Source: Sperchopsis tessellata (lineage: Eukaryota > Arthropoda > Insecta > Coleoptera > Hydrophilidae). From it: DNA of 35,620 nucleotides. The notes beneath the pieces were generated by a model that did not search any database, was not told the origin of the DNA, and saw nothing but the letters and a program-made list of their open reading frames with translations. Below are positions 9,601 to 18,600 of this stretch, one piece after another. Every line of letters begins with the position of its first letter. The first letter of the stretch is position 1. The stretch spans positions 1-35,620 of the forward strand of contig JAWQRN010000163.1 of NCBI GenBank assembly GCA_033557685.1. Reading direction: 5' to 3'. The translations under genes were made by a program, and so were the position numbers.

Positions 9601-12553
9601 TATGTACATTTATGTTACATATTGGTGTGAAATTATAACATTGTATACATTTTTTTATAATTAGTAATAAAAACTTACATTTTTGTGTCACATAAGTTTT
9701 TCGATGCACTAATTTTTTTTTTTTTTTTTATTTGTTCGTATATACATATTAATTTTTAAATAATAATTTATATAGAAATATTGTTAAATGTTTCCTTTAA
9801 AACGAGATATGTAAGAGATAAATATCTGTTAAAGACTGAATTCATATTATTTTTGTTTAAACACAGCATAATGGACTATTGGTATATGCCTGCTCTAATG
9901 TCTAAAGTAAGTGTAATAAATTATCCCTCTTCAACTCGACATGTTCCGCATGTCAAATATATTTATGGCCTATTATATAGCAATAAAACATTTAAGAAGT
10001 AAGAGAAATTCAAATAATTTTCTTGTATGACATAAGGACCTCAAATTTTTGTCCGTTTATTTAGAAATCTATTCAATCGAGGTCCAGAAAATCGAGGCTT
10101 CACTGTATTTTTGTTATATTTACACTTTTATGAAAAAATTACATACGCAAGAATAATTTTGAGCATTAATTTATTTTTTACTTTTTGATAGTCTAACAAA
10201 TAATTTTAAGACAAAGATTAGTTAAGATACGATTCTTCTTTTCGGCTCGTACTGCAATGTATTTTATTAAACAGGTGTTCATTTTAAAGGTAATAATGTA
10301 GTAGAGTTTAACATGATGACTCAATTTTTTTCGATAGAACACCTTGTACTTTGTAGCTCTAATCTATTATACTTTTAAAAGTATTAATTTTTTGTTAATA
10401 TTGACCTATACTTCTCTTTTTTTAATTTTAACTCTATCTATGTATAATTGATAGTGAAGTTGATAAAAATAATGCGAATACCAGGATTGTTTTATGTAAG
10501 ATATTCTGCAAATAAAATACTTCCTTTAACTGCAAATTTTATTTTAAACAACAAAAACATAATAAACAACCTACGTTTTGTCTTACTCAGGTTTGCATAT
10601 GCATAAGCATGAGCTGACAATGCAATTTTTCTCTTACAAAACTGATAGAAATAAATCTAAATTTGTTATATCATGTGACTTAGCTGTCCAACAAATTGAA
10701 CTAATGTCCATTTATTAAGTAGGCTTATTACGTATAAGTTACATGATAGAAATATACATTTATTGGTAATATAAGCCGTAAAAAATTAAATAATACAAAA
10801 GTAGGACTATAGAAATTTGCTTTGCAATGAAAGCCCAAGTTAACTTAGGGAGAGATGGAACAAATCTACATGCTCTTGAATGCTATGGAGTATTGCGCAC
10901 ATTCTTTATATTGGGGAGATAACCAGGAGGTTAGTTCGGGAATGGGAGAGATAAATGAAGTGTTGATGCCTAACAGAAGAATTGGGTAAATGAATGTTGA
11001 TATATGCAAATCAAGGAGGGTCATCGATTAAGTTGTGAAGAAGTTTGAATAGGCATATAGTTTATATTATGTTTCGATGGTCATTCAAGAGATCATGTGA
11101 AAATTTCCAGGAGTATTTCATGGGAAACCCTAGCTCTGAGTAGATGTGGATTATATGAAAATTGAAATGCTTGAGGGATTTACTCTGGATCCTTTCAATA
11201 AGCAGATCGTATTTACTATAAAAGGGTATAGCAGTATTCTAACATGGAACATACGAATGCATAGTACAAAACCTTAAATGCATTGGGATCGGAAAATATG
11301 TTCGATGACCTTATGAAGAAGCCCAGTATTCTATAGGCAGAAGAAATAATATCACTAATATGGTAGTGGAAGACAAGATGACTATCTAATTTGACATCAA
11401 GTTCAGTAATGGGAATCATATATTTTATAAGAAAAGATAATGGGGATTTGTTTTCAAGTATAACTCATCGCGTTGCACTTTTCTATGTTCATCTACAGTT
11501 TATTGGAATAACACCTATTGTGGAGCCTATCGGGATTGTACTGAAGATAGATTCAATTGTGTTATCATTAATGTGGCCAAATAGTTTGAATTTATCTTAA
11601 AATAGCAGCTTAGAGCTGTGGAAAGAGTTATGAATATTATTTATGAAAATCAAAAACAACAGAAAGCCTAAGATTGATCCCTGAGGAAACCTGATAAAGC
11701 AATAAATGTTTCTGAGGAATATCCAAGTTGATATACAAATTAAATAAAATAAACTGTAGGATGTAAGATTAGAAAAAAAACTACTTAAAATTAGAAATTC
11801 TGGGCATATTAATTTAAACTTTTTGTAGAAGTTGTAGCTGAAAAGCTTTTCCCTCCAATAATCCCAATAAAACTATTTTTATATAATTTAAATTAGAAAC
11901 TTGAAAAGATTGTAGCATTTCTTTATGAGTGCATTATTATGTTTTCCGTGGCCAGTTTTGATAAAATTCAAAATATATGATAATTTAAAAAATGTAAGAG
12001 ATGAGTATCGGACATTATTAATAAAAGTTAAAGAGTTTTTAAACTAAAAAATATTTGAGTAAAAAACCCAGGGGTGCTATTTAAAAAACTTTACTACATT
12101 AACCTCGCAAACGAACACCTTATATGGTAAAATACATTTCTTGATTCTAAATTGATTTTTAGATAGGTGCTTGAAGTTTTTTAGTTTCAGGTTATATAGA
12201 TATTTTTCGTTTGAATCTCAAATTAACTTGGCCTTGTGTTGGTATTTTTTATTTTTTCAAAATATTCAAACAGATAAATTCTGAAGTTGCCCCAAAACAC
12301 AAATATTGCTTCATTCACACTGATAAGTAAAGTGTGCGAAGAATATATAAAAATGGGTTATCTTACAATTAATATGAGCTTTCCCATATAGTTTTTCAAC
12401 GAGATATAATGTATACATGTAATTAATTGTATTTTATTTTTCTTTTACAGGTATAGTGAAATTCCTTTCACTAAAAATCCAGAAAAGTACCTAAAATATA
12501 AGCCAGACGAAGTTGCGACAATTATTGATAAGTTTTTTGATGTTGCTGCATAA
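474..12553 (+). CDS. Exo70: Exo70 (exocyst complex component 7), C-terminal part, seven exons
   Basis: Exo70 is the exocyst subunit that binds PI(4,5)P2 and Rho-family GTPases and tethers secretory vesicles to the plasma membrane. Exons at 474-667, 1103-1282, 1362-1596, 8059-8275, 8337-8448, 8775-8908 and 12451-12553 join in frame through GT-AG introns to give about 390 residues, roughly the C-terminal half of the usual ~700-residue protein. Family landmarks are GAKALEDF in exon 3, DGTVHELTSN in the same exon, LLSKSE and NYVLKSL in exon 4, KLKDKERGLIKEKF in exon 5, and the C-terminal PFTKNPEKYLKY followed by the end of the last helix and the stop at 12551. The start codon and N-terminal exons are outside the window. 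All seven exons are intact, so the gene is probably functional. Introns 3 and 6 host many transposons. The identity is near certain; exact splice points are read by eye. Confidence 0.95.
1103..1282 (+). CDS. Exo70: Exo70 visible exon 2
   Basis: Exactly 60 codons, phase 0 on both sides, between TTTTTTTTTAG and GTAAGT. It encodes NIAARAKRCISRHDF and VIFPILKQLLQLKPDF, matching the Exo70 segment NI...A.K.I.RHDF...L.VFPIL. Confidence 0.93.
1362..1596 (+). CDS. Exo70: Exo70 visible exon 3
   Basis: Starts at the diagnostic GAKALEDF after TTACAG and ends one base into a codon before GTAAAT. It carries DGTVHELTSN, the most conserved Exo70 motif. The open frame continues into the intron to a stop near 1620, but the true continuation is at 8059. 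Confidence 0.93.
1696..3036. mobile_element. unclassified non-autonomous DNA transposon with TIRs and 9-bp target duplication
   Basis: The ends are inverted repeats: GAGAGCCTATATATTAAAC at the left (from about 1699), and at the right its counterpart GAAAGCCTATATATTAAAAC read on the other strand. Both continue with GTGG(T/C)CACC. TAGTTTGGA at 1687-1695 is repeated exactly at 3037-3045. Inside, an ~80-bp block is present twice in the same orientation (about 1838-1915 and 2877-2957, sharing CAGTGACATACTTCAGTTTG and a following GAACAG). One open stretch (1918-2268) shows no family I recognise. The element sits in Exo70 intron 3. An 8-9 bp duplication fits hAT- or P-like elements, but the TIRs do not identify a family. 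Confidence 0.8.
3290..5060 (-). mobile_element. LINE (non-LTR retrotransposon) remnant
   Basis: Read on the - strand, the pieces follow reverse-transcriptase order. About 4500-4236 gives QEQAGVRAGRS-like and AF.HLE.AYSS (decayed AFIDLEKAYDS). About 4127-3840 gives the catalytic IYFADDQVV, then NKCEYLVVGS and ARYLGVIF. About 3672-3331 gives the C-terminal RWPRRVLECIPPERRKRGRP. Stops and frameshifts separate the pieces, and the second catalytic region is damaged. The C-terminal RKRGRP block is typical of insect RTE/L2-like endonuclease-reverse transcriptases; I do not assign a clade. The sequence at 4837-5028 may be its upstream part. It is inactive. Confidence 0.8.
5095..5420 (+). pseudogene. 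piggyBac-like transposase remnant, N-terminal part
   Basis: An acidic open stretch (ESEKEDFIDEAS...DEKDRAV...) is followed by SGLEWNCQTF and RTRRQKK. This resembles the acidic N-terminus and the W...P...R entry into the DDE domain of piggyBac transposases. On its own it would be weak; the matching C-terminal half on the same strand at 6900-7800 supports it. A LINE separates the halves. Confidence 0.45.
5421..6757 (+). mobile_element. 5'-truncated Jockey-like LINE inserted in piggyBac remnant
   Basis: On the + strand: INYDLSKATDLVKHSLL (RT motif DLSKAFD.V.H.LL), LDREQMVETGHYV, then GIKQGSILGPILFLI and the catalytic LYADDI near 5768, then the C-terminal RT region at 5913-6200 (KLLGLCINMNLSW, RYGILFW). 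Stops and frameshifts are present. The 3' end is a run of AAAT units at 6738-6755, the kind of tail left by target-primed reverse transcription. The 5' boundary is uncertain by some tens of bases. Confidence 0.8.
6890..7800 (+). pseudogene. piggyBac-like transposase remnant, catalytic and C-terminal part
   Basis: In shifting frames the + strand reads FDDKSTGAEQKHQDKLPTI, MFVSNCRKAF, then a decayed (D)EQL..FR.KCPFR. It continues with VV.DLVQPYHGKWQGITMDNFF and then YIEAKGSVDNVDKIIREYS. These are the piggyBac signatures for the first catalytic Asp region (DEQL.GFRGRCPFR), the second (G...DNFFTS) and the YN.TKGGVD.VD motif. The end holds HCKKCVTKNPANCHIYYLF, a trace of the C-terminal cysteine-rich domain. 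A deletion removes the segment after CPFR. Non-functional. Confidence 0.8.
8059..8275 (+). CDS. Exo70: Exo70 visible exon 4
   Basis: Starts after TTTTTTTTCAG with two bases that complete the codon split at 1596 (giving I-K-K-V) and ends two bases into the serine codon completed at 8337. It encodes LVQLNHTLLSKSE, ALKAIFRLNNNNYVLKSL and the helix EYYHKSIQENKKVY. Confidence 0.92.
8337..8448 (+). CDS. Exo70: Exo70 visible exon 5
   Basis: Between TTTTAG and GTAAGT. It encodes SWGKLLNYIWG...HGEKLKDKERGLIKEKFA, the KLRDKERQ.IKE.F signature of the family. The preceding intron is only 61 bp, typical of short insect introns. Confidence 0.93.
8775..8908 (+). CDS. Exo70: Exo70 visible exon 6
   Basis: Between CTTAG and GTAAGT. 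It encodes GFNKEVEEIAKVQRGYSIPD and ends in KYNRFFNM, aligning with GFN.GLEE..KIQ...IPD of animal Exo70. The last codon is split with 12451. Confidence 0.92.
9372..10105. mobile_element. Tigger/pogo-type MITE
   Basis: The left end AAGTGAACCCTAGATTTTCC and the right end (other strand) CAGTGAAGCCTCGATTTTCT form terminal inverted repeats of the Tigger/pogo CAGTGAA.CCTCGATTTTC type. A TA dinucleotide flanks both ends (9370-9371 and 10106-10107), the usual target duplication. No transposase is left; the inside is AT-rich. It lies in Exo70 intron 6. Confidence 0.75.
10800..11700 (-). mobile_element. Jockey-like LINE remnant, 3' half
   Basis: On the - strand, 11419-11216 reads ELDVKLDSHLVFHYHISDII, YRILGFFIRSS and LYYAFVCSMLEYC, the post-catalytic RT region (LGV..D..L.F..H, RMLGFI.R, LYF..VR..LEYC). 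Downstream to about 10810, with stops, come SKSLKHFNFHII, CLFKLLHNLID and SHSRTNLLVISPIYRMC, typical of the LINE C-terminus. The catalytic YADD part upstream is eroded. Located in Exo70 intron 6. Confidence 0.75.
12451..12553 (+). CDS. Exo70: Exo70 last exon
   Basis: Follows TTTTCTTTTACAG. It encodes YSEIPFTKNPEKYLKYKPDE and ends in the last helix at FFDVAA then TAA. PFTKNPEKY is the classical C-terminal Exo70 motif, so this is certainly the true terminus. Confidence 0.94.
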
Positions 12554-12613
12554 GTGTCTTAAGAATTTTTTTGAAGTTATAAATAATTTATAGAATTATA
12601 TTAATATTTATCT

Positions 12614-12619
12614 AATAAA
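12614..12619 (+). terminator. Exo70: poly(A) signal AATAAA for Exo70
   Basis: Canonical AATAAA 61 bases after the Exo70 stop codon, followed by a T/G-rich stretch (TGTATTGTGTTTTTATTTTT) that suits a cleavage site. The 3' UTR would be very short. Confidence 0.6.
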
Positions 12620-12869
12620 TAGCAAAATGTATTGTGTTTTTATTTTTACATTTGAATTTAGGATCTTGAAAAACATTGGTGATGCTGGCTGAATATGTCT
12701 TATAGGCGGTCCCTCCATTTGGCTTGCTTGTACCATGATGTTATTTCATAAAGCAAACCATCATATTGTCACAAAAGTAGGGTAATATCTATTTTGACAC
12801 TGCTCCACAGTTGCAATGTAAGAAGTGTAATAACCGTTATGATATGTTAACATGTCTACTATTTAGTTC

Positions 12870-13440
12870 TATTATCTTCTTCAGCCTTCTTTTATCCACT
12901 GCTGGACATAGGCCTCCCCTAATTTCTTCCAAACTGTCCTGTCATTTGCTACCTGATGCCAATTTTTGCCTACGAATGATTTGATGTCATCGAGCCATCT
13001 TTTCTGTGGCCTACCAACACTACGTGTCGTTGTTCTTGGCCGCCATTGCACTATGTGATTTGTCCATCTGTTGTTGTCCTGCCTAGCAACGTGCCCTATT
13101 CAACACCATTTAAGCTTCATCACGCGTTCTATCACGTCTGTCACCTTTATTCTTTTGTGGATATTCTCTTTTCTAATTTTATCCCTCAAGCTTATTTCAA
13201 GCATTGCTCGTGCCATGGACTGTTGGGTAATTCTTAATTTCTCTGCACTCCTTTCGGTAAGTGTCATGGTCTCCAGGCCATATGTTATAACTAGTATTAT
13301 GCAGGAGTCAAAAACTTTTTTCTTCAAGCGCATTGGGACATCTGCGATTTTAATTATCTATTTCATCTTACCAAAAGCAGTCCAACCGAGTCTCCTTCTT
13401 TGAATTTGAGCGGTTTGATTTGCCTTTCCCAACTTTATTT
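12870..13440 (-). mobile_element. RTE-type LINE, 3' end
   Basis: On the - strand 13333-13100 reads MRLKKKVFDSCIILVITYG, ETMTLTERSAEKLRITQQSM, then RDKIRKENIHKRIKVTDVIE, the C-terminal RT part of insect RTE elements. Decayed RTRG/GRP and M.S..S sequence follows. The element ends near 12880 with a - strand CCAGCAGTGGATAAAAGAAG and a GAAGAAGATAAT tail, also typical of this group. Only the 3' ~570 bp survive. Confidence 0.75.
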
Positions 13441-14005
13441 GGTAGCCCAAGCCCATGATTACTCATAATAAACAAAATGTTGAGTAACCCTGAGTAATAA
13501 TTTTAGTGTTATAAAGAGAGATAGAAAAATGGAAAGATAAGGTGATGCTGTAGCTAGTCTTGAAGTGGGCTTAGATTTTTTGTGGACAAGAGACAAGAGT
13601 TTTACATGTACAAAGTTTTGTGTTGGGTGTACATCAGGGTGCAGAGGATTTATTCAGTGTAAGGTTTATTTTATTGTCCTTTATTTTTATGAAATATATG
13701 TTATGACTGATTTAAAGATGGTTTTGCAACAACAGTCTGAATCATTTTCACTTTATAAATTAATTTTTATTTTTTACTGTAAGTATAGCTTTCTTTGTTT
13801 ATTTTATTTTGTATTTAAGCCTCTTATGTAAAGCTTTGTTAAGCTGAGAGTCAGTATATGTGTTTATTATTATTATTATATTAGGACTATTTCATAAATT
13901 ATATGCAGTTGAATTAACTAATGCATAACAAAAAAAATGCAATATTCTATGTATGGAATGCATCAAAAAGGATCACTTATAGGGTAGATAGGTCTTTGAT
14001 TAAAG
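13441..14005. other. intergenic DNA, no feature recognised
   Basis: Between Exo70 and Rrp1. A short TTA microsatellite lies near 13864-13880. The open frame at 13565-13831 has no recognisable motif and no codon pattern that convinces me. Confidence 0.4.
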
Positions 14006-14007
14006 AT

Positions 14008-14430
14008 TCTAAATAAACCGCCTATCTCTTTACATGTACACAAATTTTACAAATTACTCCCTCATTTGAAGAGCTATTTAAATTGAATTTGGCACACTTC
14101 ATTATACTACTGAAATCTTGCATAAGAAACGGTTTTTTTATTATATTGATTTATCAATGCATAATATAAGAAAAGCTAAAGAATTTTGAATTGTACCTAA
14201 GTTGGAGTTTTTTCAATTTTTTGACAAATAAGATGACAAAATGCTTTTAAATTTACCGTTTGTTTTTTTTTTTAATTGATTACTATCATTTACGCTCCAA
14301 TTAAATCGCCAAGTACACTTATTCTATTTACTATCATCAACAATTATGCCAAATTCCACTTAAATATCTTTTTAAATGAGGAAGTAATTTATAAAATCAT
14401 TTTACATGTAAAAATGAGGTAGTTTATTTA
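14008..14430. repeat. palindromic MITE-like element
   Basis: The left arm (about 14011-14100) holds AAATAAACCGCCTATC, TTTACATGTA, AAATTACTCCCTCATTTG and TTGAATTTGGC in order. The complement of the right arm (about 14341-14429) holds AAATAAACTACCTCAT, TTTACATGTA, AAATTACTTCCTCATTTA and TGGAATTTGGC. Arms of ~90 bp enclose ~240 bp. I could not fix a target duplication or superfamily. Confidence 0.6.
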
Positions 14431-14439
14431 AGAAAGTTC

Positions 14440-15440
14440 CATTATGCGCAGAGTGTGTTCTAAAGATATATGTATTTGTATGAATCACTTAGGTAACAAA
14501 AGTTGTACATTTTTTCATTATCATTGTTAAAAATTTGGCTTAAAAAGTTTCTCCTAAGAACAATTAGAATATGAAATTCTCTTTGTATTACCACTTTTGG
14601 TGATAAATTTATGTACTTATAAGAACAAGCATTGAACATAGTGGACAGCCAATTTTAGAATACAATCGTTTGATGCCATCATAGTTACTACTATTGGAAA
14701 ATATTTAGTGTGTCAACCTACCATGGAGCAATATCAAATTCCTTTCCTTTAAGTTCTGTAGCATTACTATGAAAATAATCTATTATAACTTCAATTTGAC
14801 TTTAATTCCTTCATAGTAAAGGTACTTTATTCTTTTAAAACCTGGTATGTGGTTTTTTTTATCTGAATTTATGGTTTTTATGTTCAAAGTTGCTTCTTCA
14901 ACTCTGTCAGTACCTACTTGTTCAAAAGGAAAATTACCTCTAGATTCACAACAACTTAAGCCCAATGTACTTTTGAAGCTAATGGACTAAAACCCATCGA
15001 ATATTAACCCTTCTTATTATTTGTTTTGCTATAATAAAATACTAAAAAAATTGTAAAATGGCCCAAGTCCGGCTCTGAAGAAATAATTCATACAAAAGAA
15101 AAAAATCATAAAAACAAAATTTATAAATTGGAAAGGCAATATTCATAGATGATTTCGATTTTTGATGTGCTTATATTAAATTTTATTAGTATAAATAGGC
15201 ATAACTAAATTTCTTGCCTGTCTTTCTAGTGTTCATTAACAGAGCCGTGCTTAAACATTTCCACCTGTAGCATTCAATACACTAAAACTGATTTATTTTT
15301 AATAAATAAGTATTTTACTGTTATATTCAAGATCCCATATTATACTGATGTTATAAAGGTATTATTCACTGAGAAACGTACTTTTAAAATGTGTTGCTCT
15401 GTTATTATCACCTTAAACTAATATTTATAAACTTTTAAAT
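14440..15440. other. intergenic DNA, no feature recognised
   Basis: AT-rich sequence upstream of Rrp1. The - strand open stretch at 14783-14965 could be a shard of an old transposon but carries no motif I can name. Confidence 0.35.
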
Positions 15441-15451
15441 TCCTGATCATA

Positions 15452-15460
15452 TTTCCCGCC
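15452..15460 (+). promoter_or_regulatory. candidate E2F site upstream of Rrp1
   Basis: TTTCCCGCC matches the E2F consensus TTTSSCGC. It lies 173-181 bp before the Rrp1 start codon in a locally less AT-rich stretch (about 15450-15630) that is the natural place for the promoter. E2F control of DNA-replication and repair genes is well known in animals; its use here is an inference from one motif. Confidence 0.35.
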
Positions 15461-15632
15461 TCTAAAGTAACCAAAGGTAGTAACAGAAATCCACTAGTTT
15501 ATGGCGCTAGTTTTCTACCGGTCACTTACGCTGTGTTTTGTTATTCGTAAGCAGGCGTTCATTTTGCCGGTTATTCCCAAGTACCGTTTGTTGCAGTTAT
15601 TGAGTATTAATACAAATAAATACAGATTAATC

Positions 15633-15665
15633 ATGCCACCCAAAAGGAAAGCAGCAGCTACAAAA
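15633..15665 (+). CDS. Rrp1: Rrp1 exon 1 (first coding exon, 11 codons)
   Basis: Encodes MPPKRKAAATK and ends in phase 0 before GTAAGA. The PKRK cluster looks like a basic nuclear-localisation signal. The following intron is 60 bp. Confidence 0.85.
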
Positions 15666-18600
15666 GTAAGAAATCATGAATATTATATTTCTTTATAACC
15701 TATTCTTTTTTTTTATTTCTAAAAGGTAGTACAAGAAGTTGAAGATGTTGATAGTGGATCCGGGGATGATGTAGTTCTTCCAAAAGAAGTAACAACAAAG
15801 GCAAAGAAAGGCAAGCCAGCCAAAGAAAAGATTGAAGATGCTGAGGAAGATCTTGTAGTTGAAGAGAAAAAGACTGAAATAAAAGGCAAGAAAGGTCGTG
15901 CTGCCGGAAAAGCGGCGAAACAACCAGAACTTGAAGATGATGTTGACGTAGATGTCGATGAAGAGACAGAAGAAATTCCTGTAAAAAAATCGAAAAAAGG
16001 AGAGCCCAAAGGAAAAGCGGCAAAGGAACCAGAACCTGTAGAAAATGCTGATTTAAATGGCGATGAAGAGGTGGAAGAAGTTCCTGTGAAAAAATCCAAG
16101 AAAGGTGAGTTGTACATGATTCATTGGAAAAATATTTTGAATTGTTCACAAATTTCAGTGTAGTTGATAGGTAAAACTAGGTATCCCTGTTTTCTTAAAC
16201 ATATTGTTCATCTCATCACAAGCCCAAACCACAAATTAGGTTGGAAGGTCCATTATTAATTTAAGAAAATTTTCGTTTCTCATTGCATAAAGTTGATATA
16301 GGAATTGTATAAGCATCAGGTATTACTGATTTAAGGTATAACCAATGATTTCATTAATTTAACACTCTTAGGCTTTTGCATTTTTCTGTTGAACAGATGT
16401 ATTTACAGGCAAATTAGAATTTTAATATTTGATTAGTAATATTTTTGAGGTGAGATTTTTGGATGAAAACGATTTGTGGTGTCAACTTCTAAACCAATGA
16501 GTTCAGGAGGTTTTTTTAACCAAACGAAGAATATCCATTCTCCAATTGAACTGATGCTTTCGTTTATTTTTCATCTCAGGAGTTTTTAATACCAAAATTT
16601 AGTGTAGGGGTTTTAATGTAAATTTAAATATAAAATTGACCATTTTAAATAAACTTTTATCATTTTATTAATGGTATTAAATTGTCAAAAAGTATTTTGA
16701 ATGATTTAACTATATTGGAAATTATACGCAAAATTAATAATTAAAAACCATTAAAAAATACTACACTGCACAAAACACATTATTACGAGACTGTAAAAAA
16801 TCAAAACAAAATGAATCATCACTACATTATAAAAATTGGATTAAGTTTGTTTTGATAAAATCTAGTCATAAATAATGAATATATTTTGTGTAGTTTTTGT
16901 TTAGTTTGTTTATTTAACGTAGGCCTGTTTCTGCTGCTATGGCTAATCACCTCGGAATTTTGCCGCATCCAGTGATCCAACTGGAATTGGGTTTTTTTAC
17001 GTGCACGTGGTCTTTATTTTACCTACAATACACAGGACCCAACGTTTTACGTACCTCCCGGAAGACTAGCACTACAAAGACTTTTCCCTAAGCACAAAAA
17101 GCTGACCGTCTCTGGGACTCAAACCCAAGACCCCACGCTTAGTAGCCTAGTACTTCGCCACTGAGCTACGAGACGGCTTATATTTAGTGTAAGATTAAAC
17201 TAATTTAGCAGTTTTAAAATGTAATTTAGTTTTCTGCTGATTTGTAAGTATTTATAATCATCAATCCCAATTTTAGTATGTACCGAAGATTTATTTATTT
17301 TTGATTTCTACACCTTGAGTAATAGTTTGCTTTTTATATGGTAGTTTTTTGTCTGATTTTTAATTATTTATTTTACCTATAATTTCTGATATACTTAAAC
17401 CTTTCATTACTATCGGGACATATAAATAAATAAACTAAGTTCTAGGAAATCTGTAAGACCAGAAATAAGATGTAAAATCCAAAAACAAAGTCCCATCAGT
17501 GTTTTACAGAATTTTGAAGGTTTTAGGATATTTGTAGTTGGTTACAGTGCAAGATAAAAGTTGTTTATTACGTAAAATATCGCCATAAGAATAAACATGT
17601 TAGTTGTTTATATTTTCTAGTATTTAGTTACACGATAGATAATTATAAATAACTTGATATACTTTCATAAATACCGTTTATTTCAATATGGGATAGTTAT
17701 GACTCAACTGTTTTTTTCTGTTGGATCGCCGTGTCCCTATAGTTATGTGTAGTATGGTTTTGCAGAAATCGAAGACCATTATCTGAGAAAGAATTATTAG
17801 AAGATGTCTGACAGCGATGCTTCTGAACCAGATCGTAAAAATTGTGTTTTTGATTATCATCAATCATAACTGTAAATAAATAATATTTACTTTATTTGTA
17901 GCTATTTTAGTGTTAGGACATTTGTGTCTCTATGAAAAGGCATCTTTTCAAAACTAGTAATAATTGAAAATTTAAACTATTTTTCTGCACATATTTGCAA
18001 CTCTTACGTATATTTCAGAAAAAAAATTTAAATTAAAAATAAATCAGTAATGAAAGGGTTAAACAATAAAATTAATCTATGAATACTTTCTTAAAAACTG
18101 AATAAAATGATACCAGTTTCATTAAAATCAGTTCATTAGAGTTTTAGTTTATTTGATAGGAGTTCAAAACCAAAATACAGCTATTTGACGTGCTGTTTAA
18201 GTACAGGGTTTTCCATTTTTAATTGCTTTAAATGGTAAACTCTTCTAATAATAGAATTAGAGGAAAACTAACTACTGCCAATTTTTTTGAGAAATGAAAT
18301 ATCTATTACCATTTCCAACCTACAGGGGAAATTGAAAAGTTTAACTTTTCACAAGTAACATTTTTATATAAATAGTGTAAATATTTTCATTGTCACTTTA
18401 TAAGATAATTACAGTGACATCAAAAATATAAAATTTGAGTTCTGACATATTTTTTTTTAAATAAATAAAAAAAATAAAAATACAGTAAAAACTTATATTA
18501 CCTAATTCCATTTTTCAACAGCAATTGTTAACATATTTTACTATTGTGATATTTCTCCAATTGAGGTTTTATTTATAAATATAAAGTTTTTAAAGATCTT

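Noticed and set aside
9781..10002. 73-codon + strand open frame in Exo70 intron 6
   Set aside because: It lies inside the Tigger-type MITE, starts without ATG and has AT-driven composition.
13565..13831. 88-codon open frame between Exo70 and Rrp1
   Set aside because: No ATG start, Phe/Tyr/Leu-rich from AT-rich DNA, and no motif; likely chance.
15700..16149. Long open frames on the - strand opposite Rrp1 exon 2 (149 and 132 codons)
   Set aside because: They are shadows of the lysine/glutamate-rich coding exon (giving Leu/Ser/Phe-rich antisense proteins) and run over its splice site.
17105..17176. tRNA gene on the - strand
   Set aside because: A and B boxes are present, but the cloverleaf is imperfect and the sequence continues into a SINE body found at two further places; it is a SINE head.
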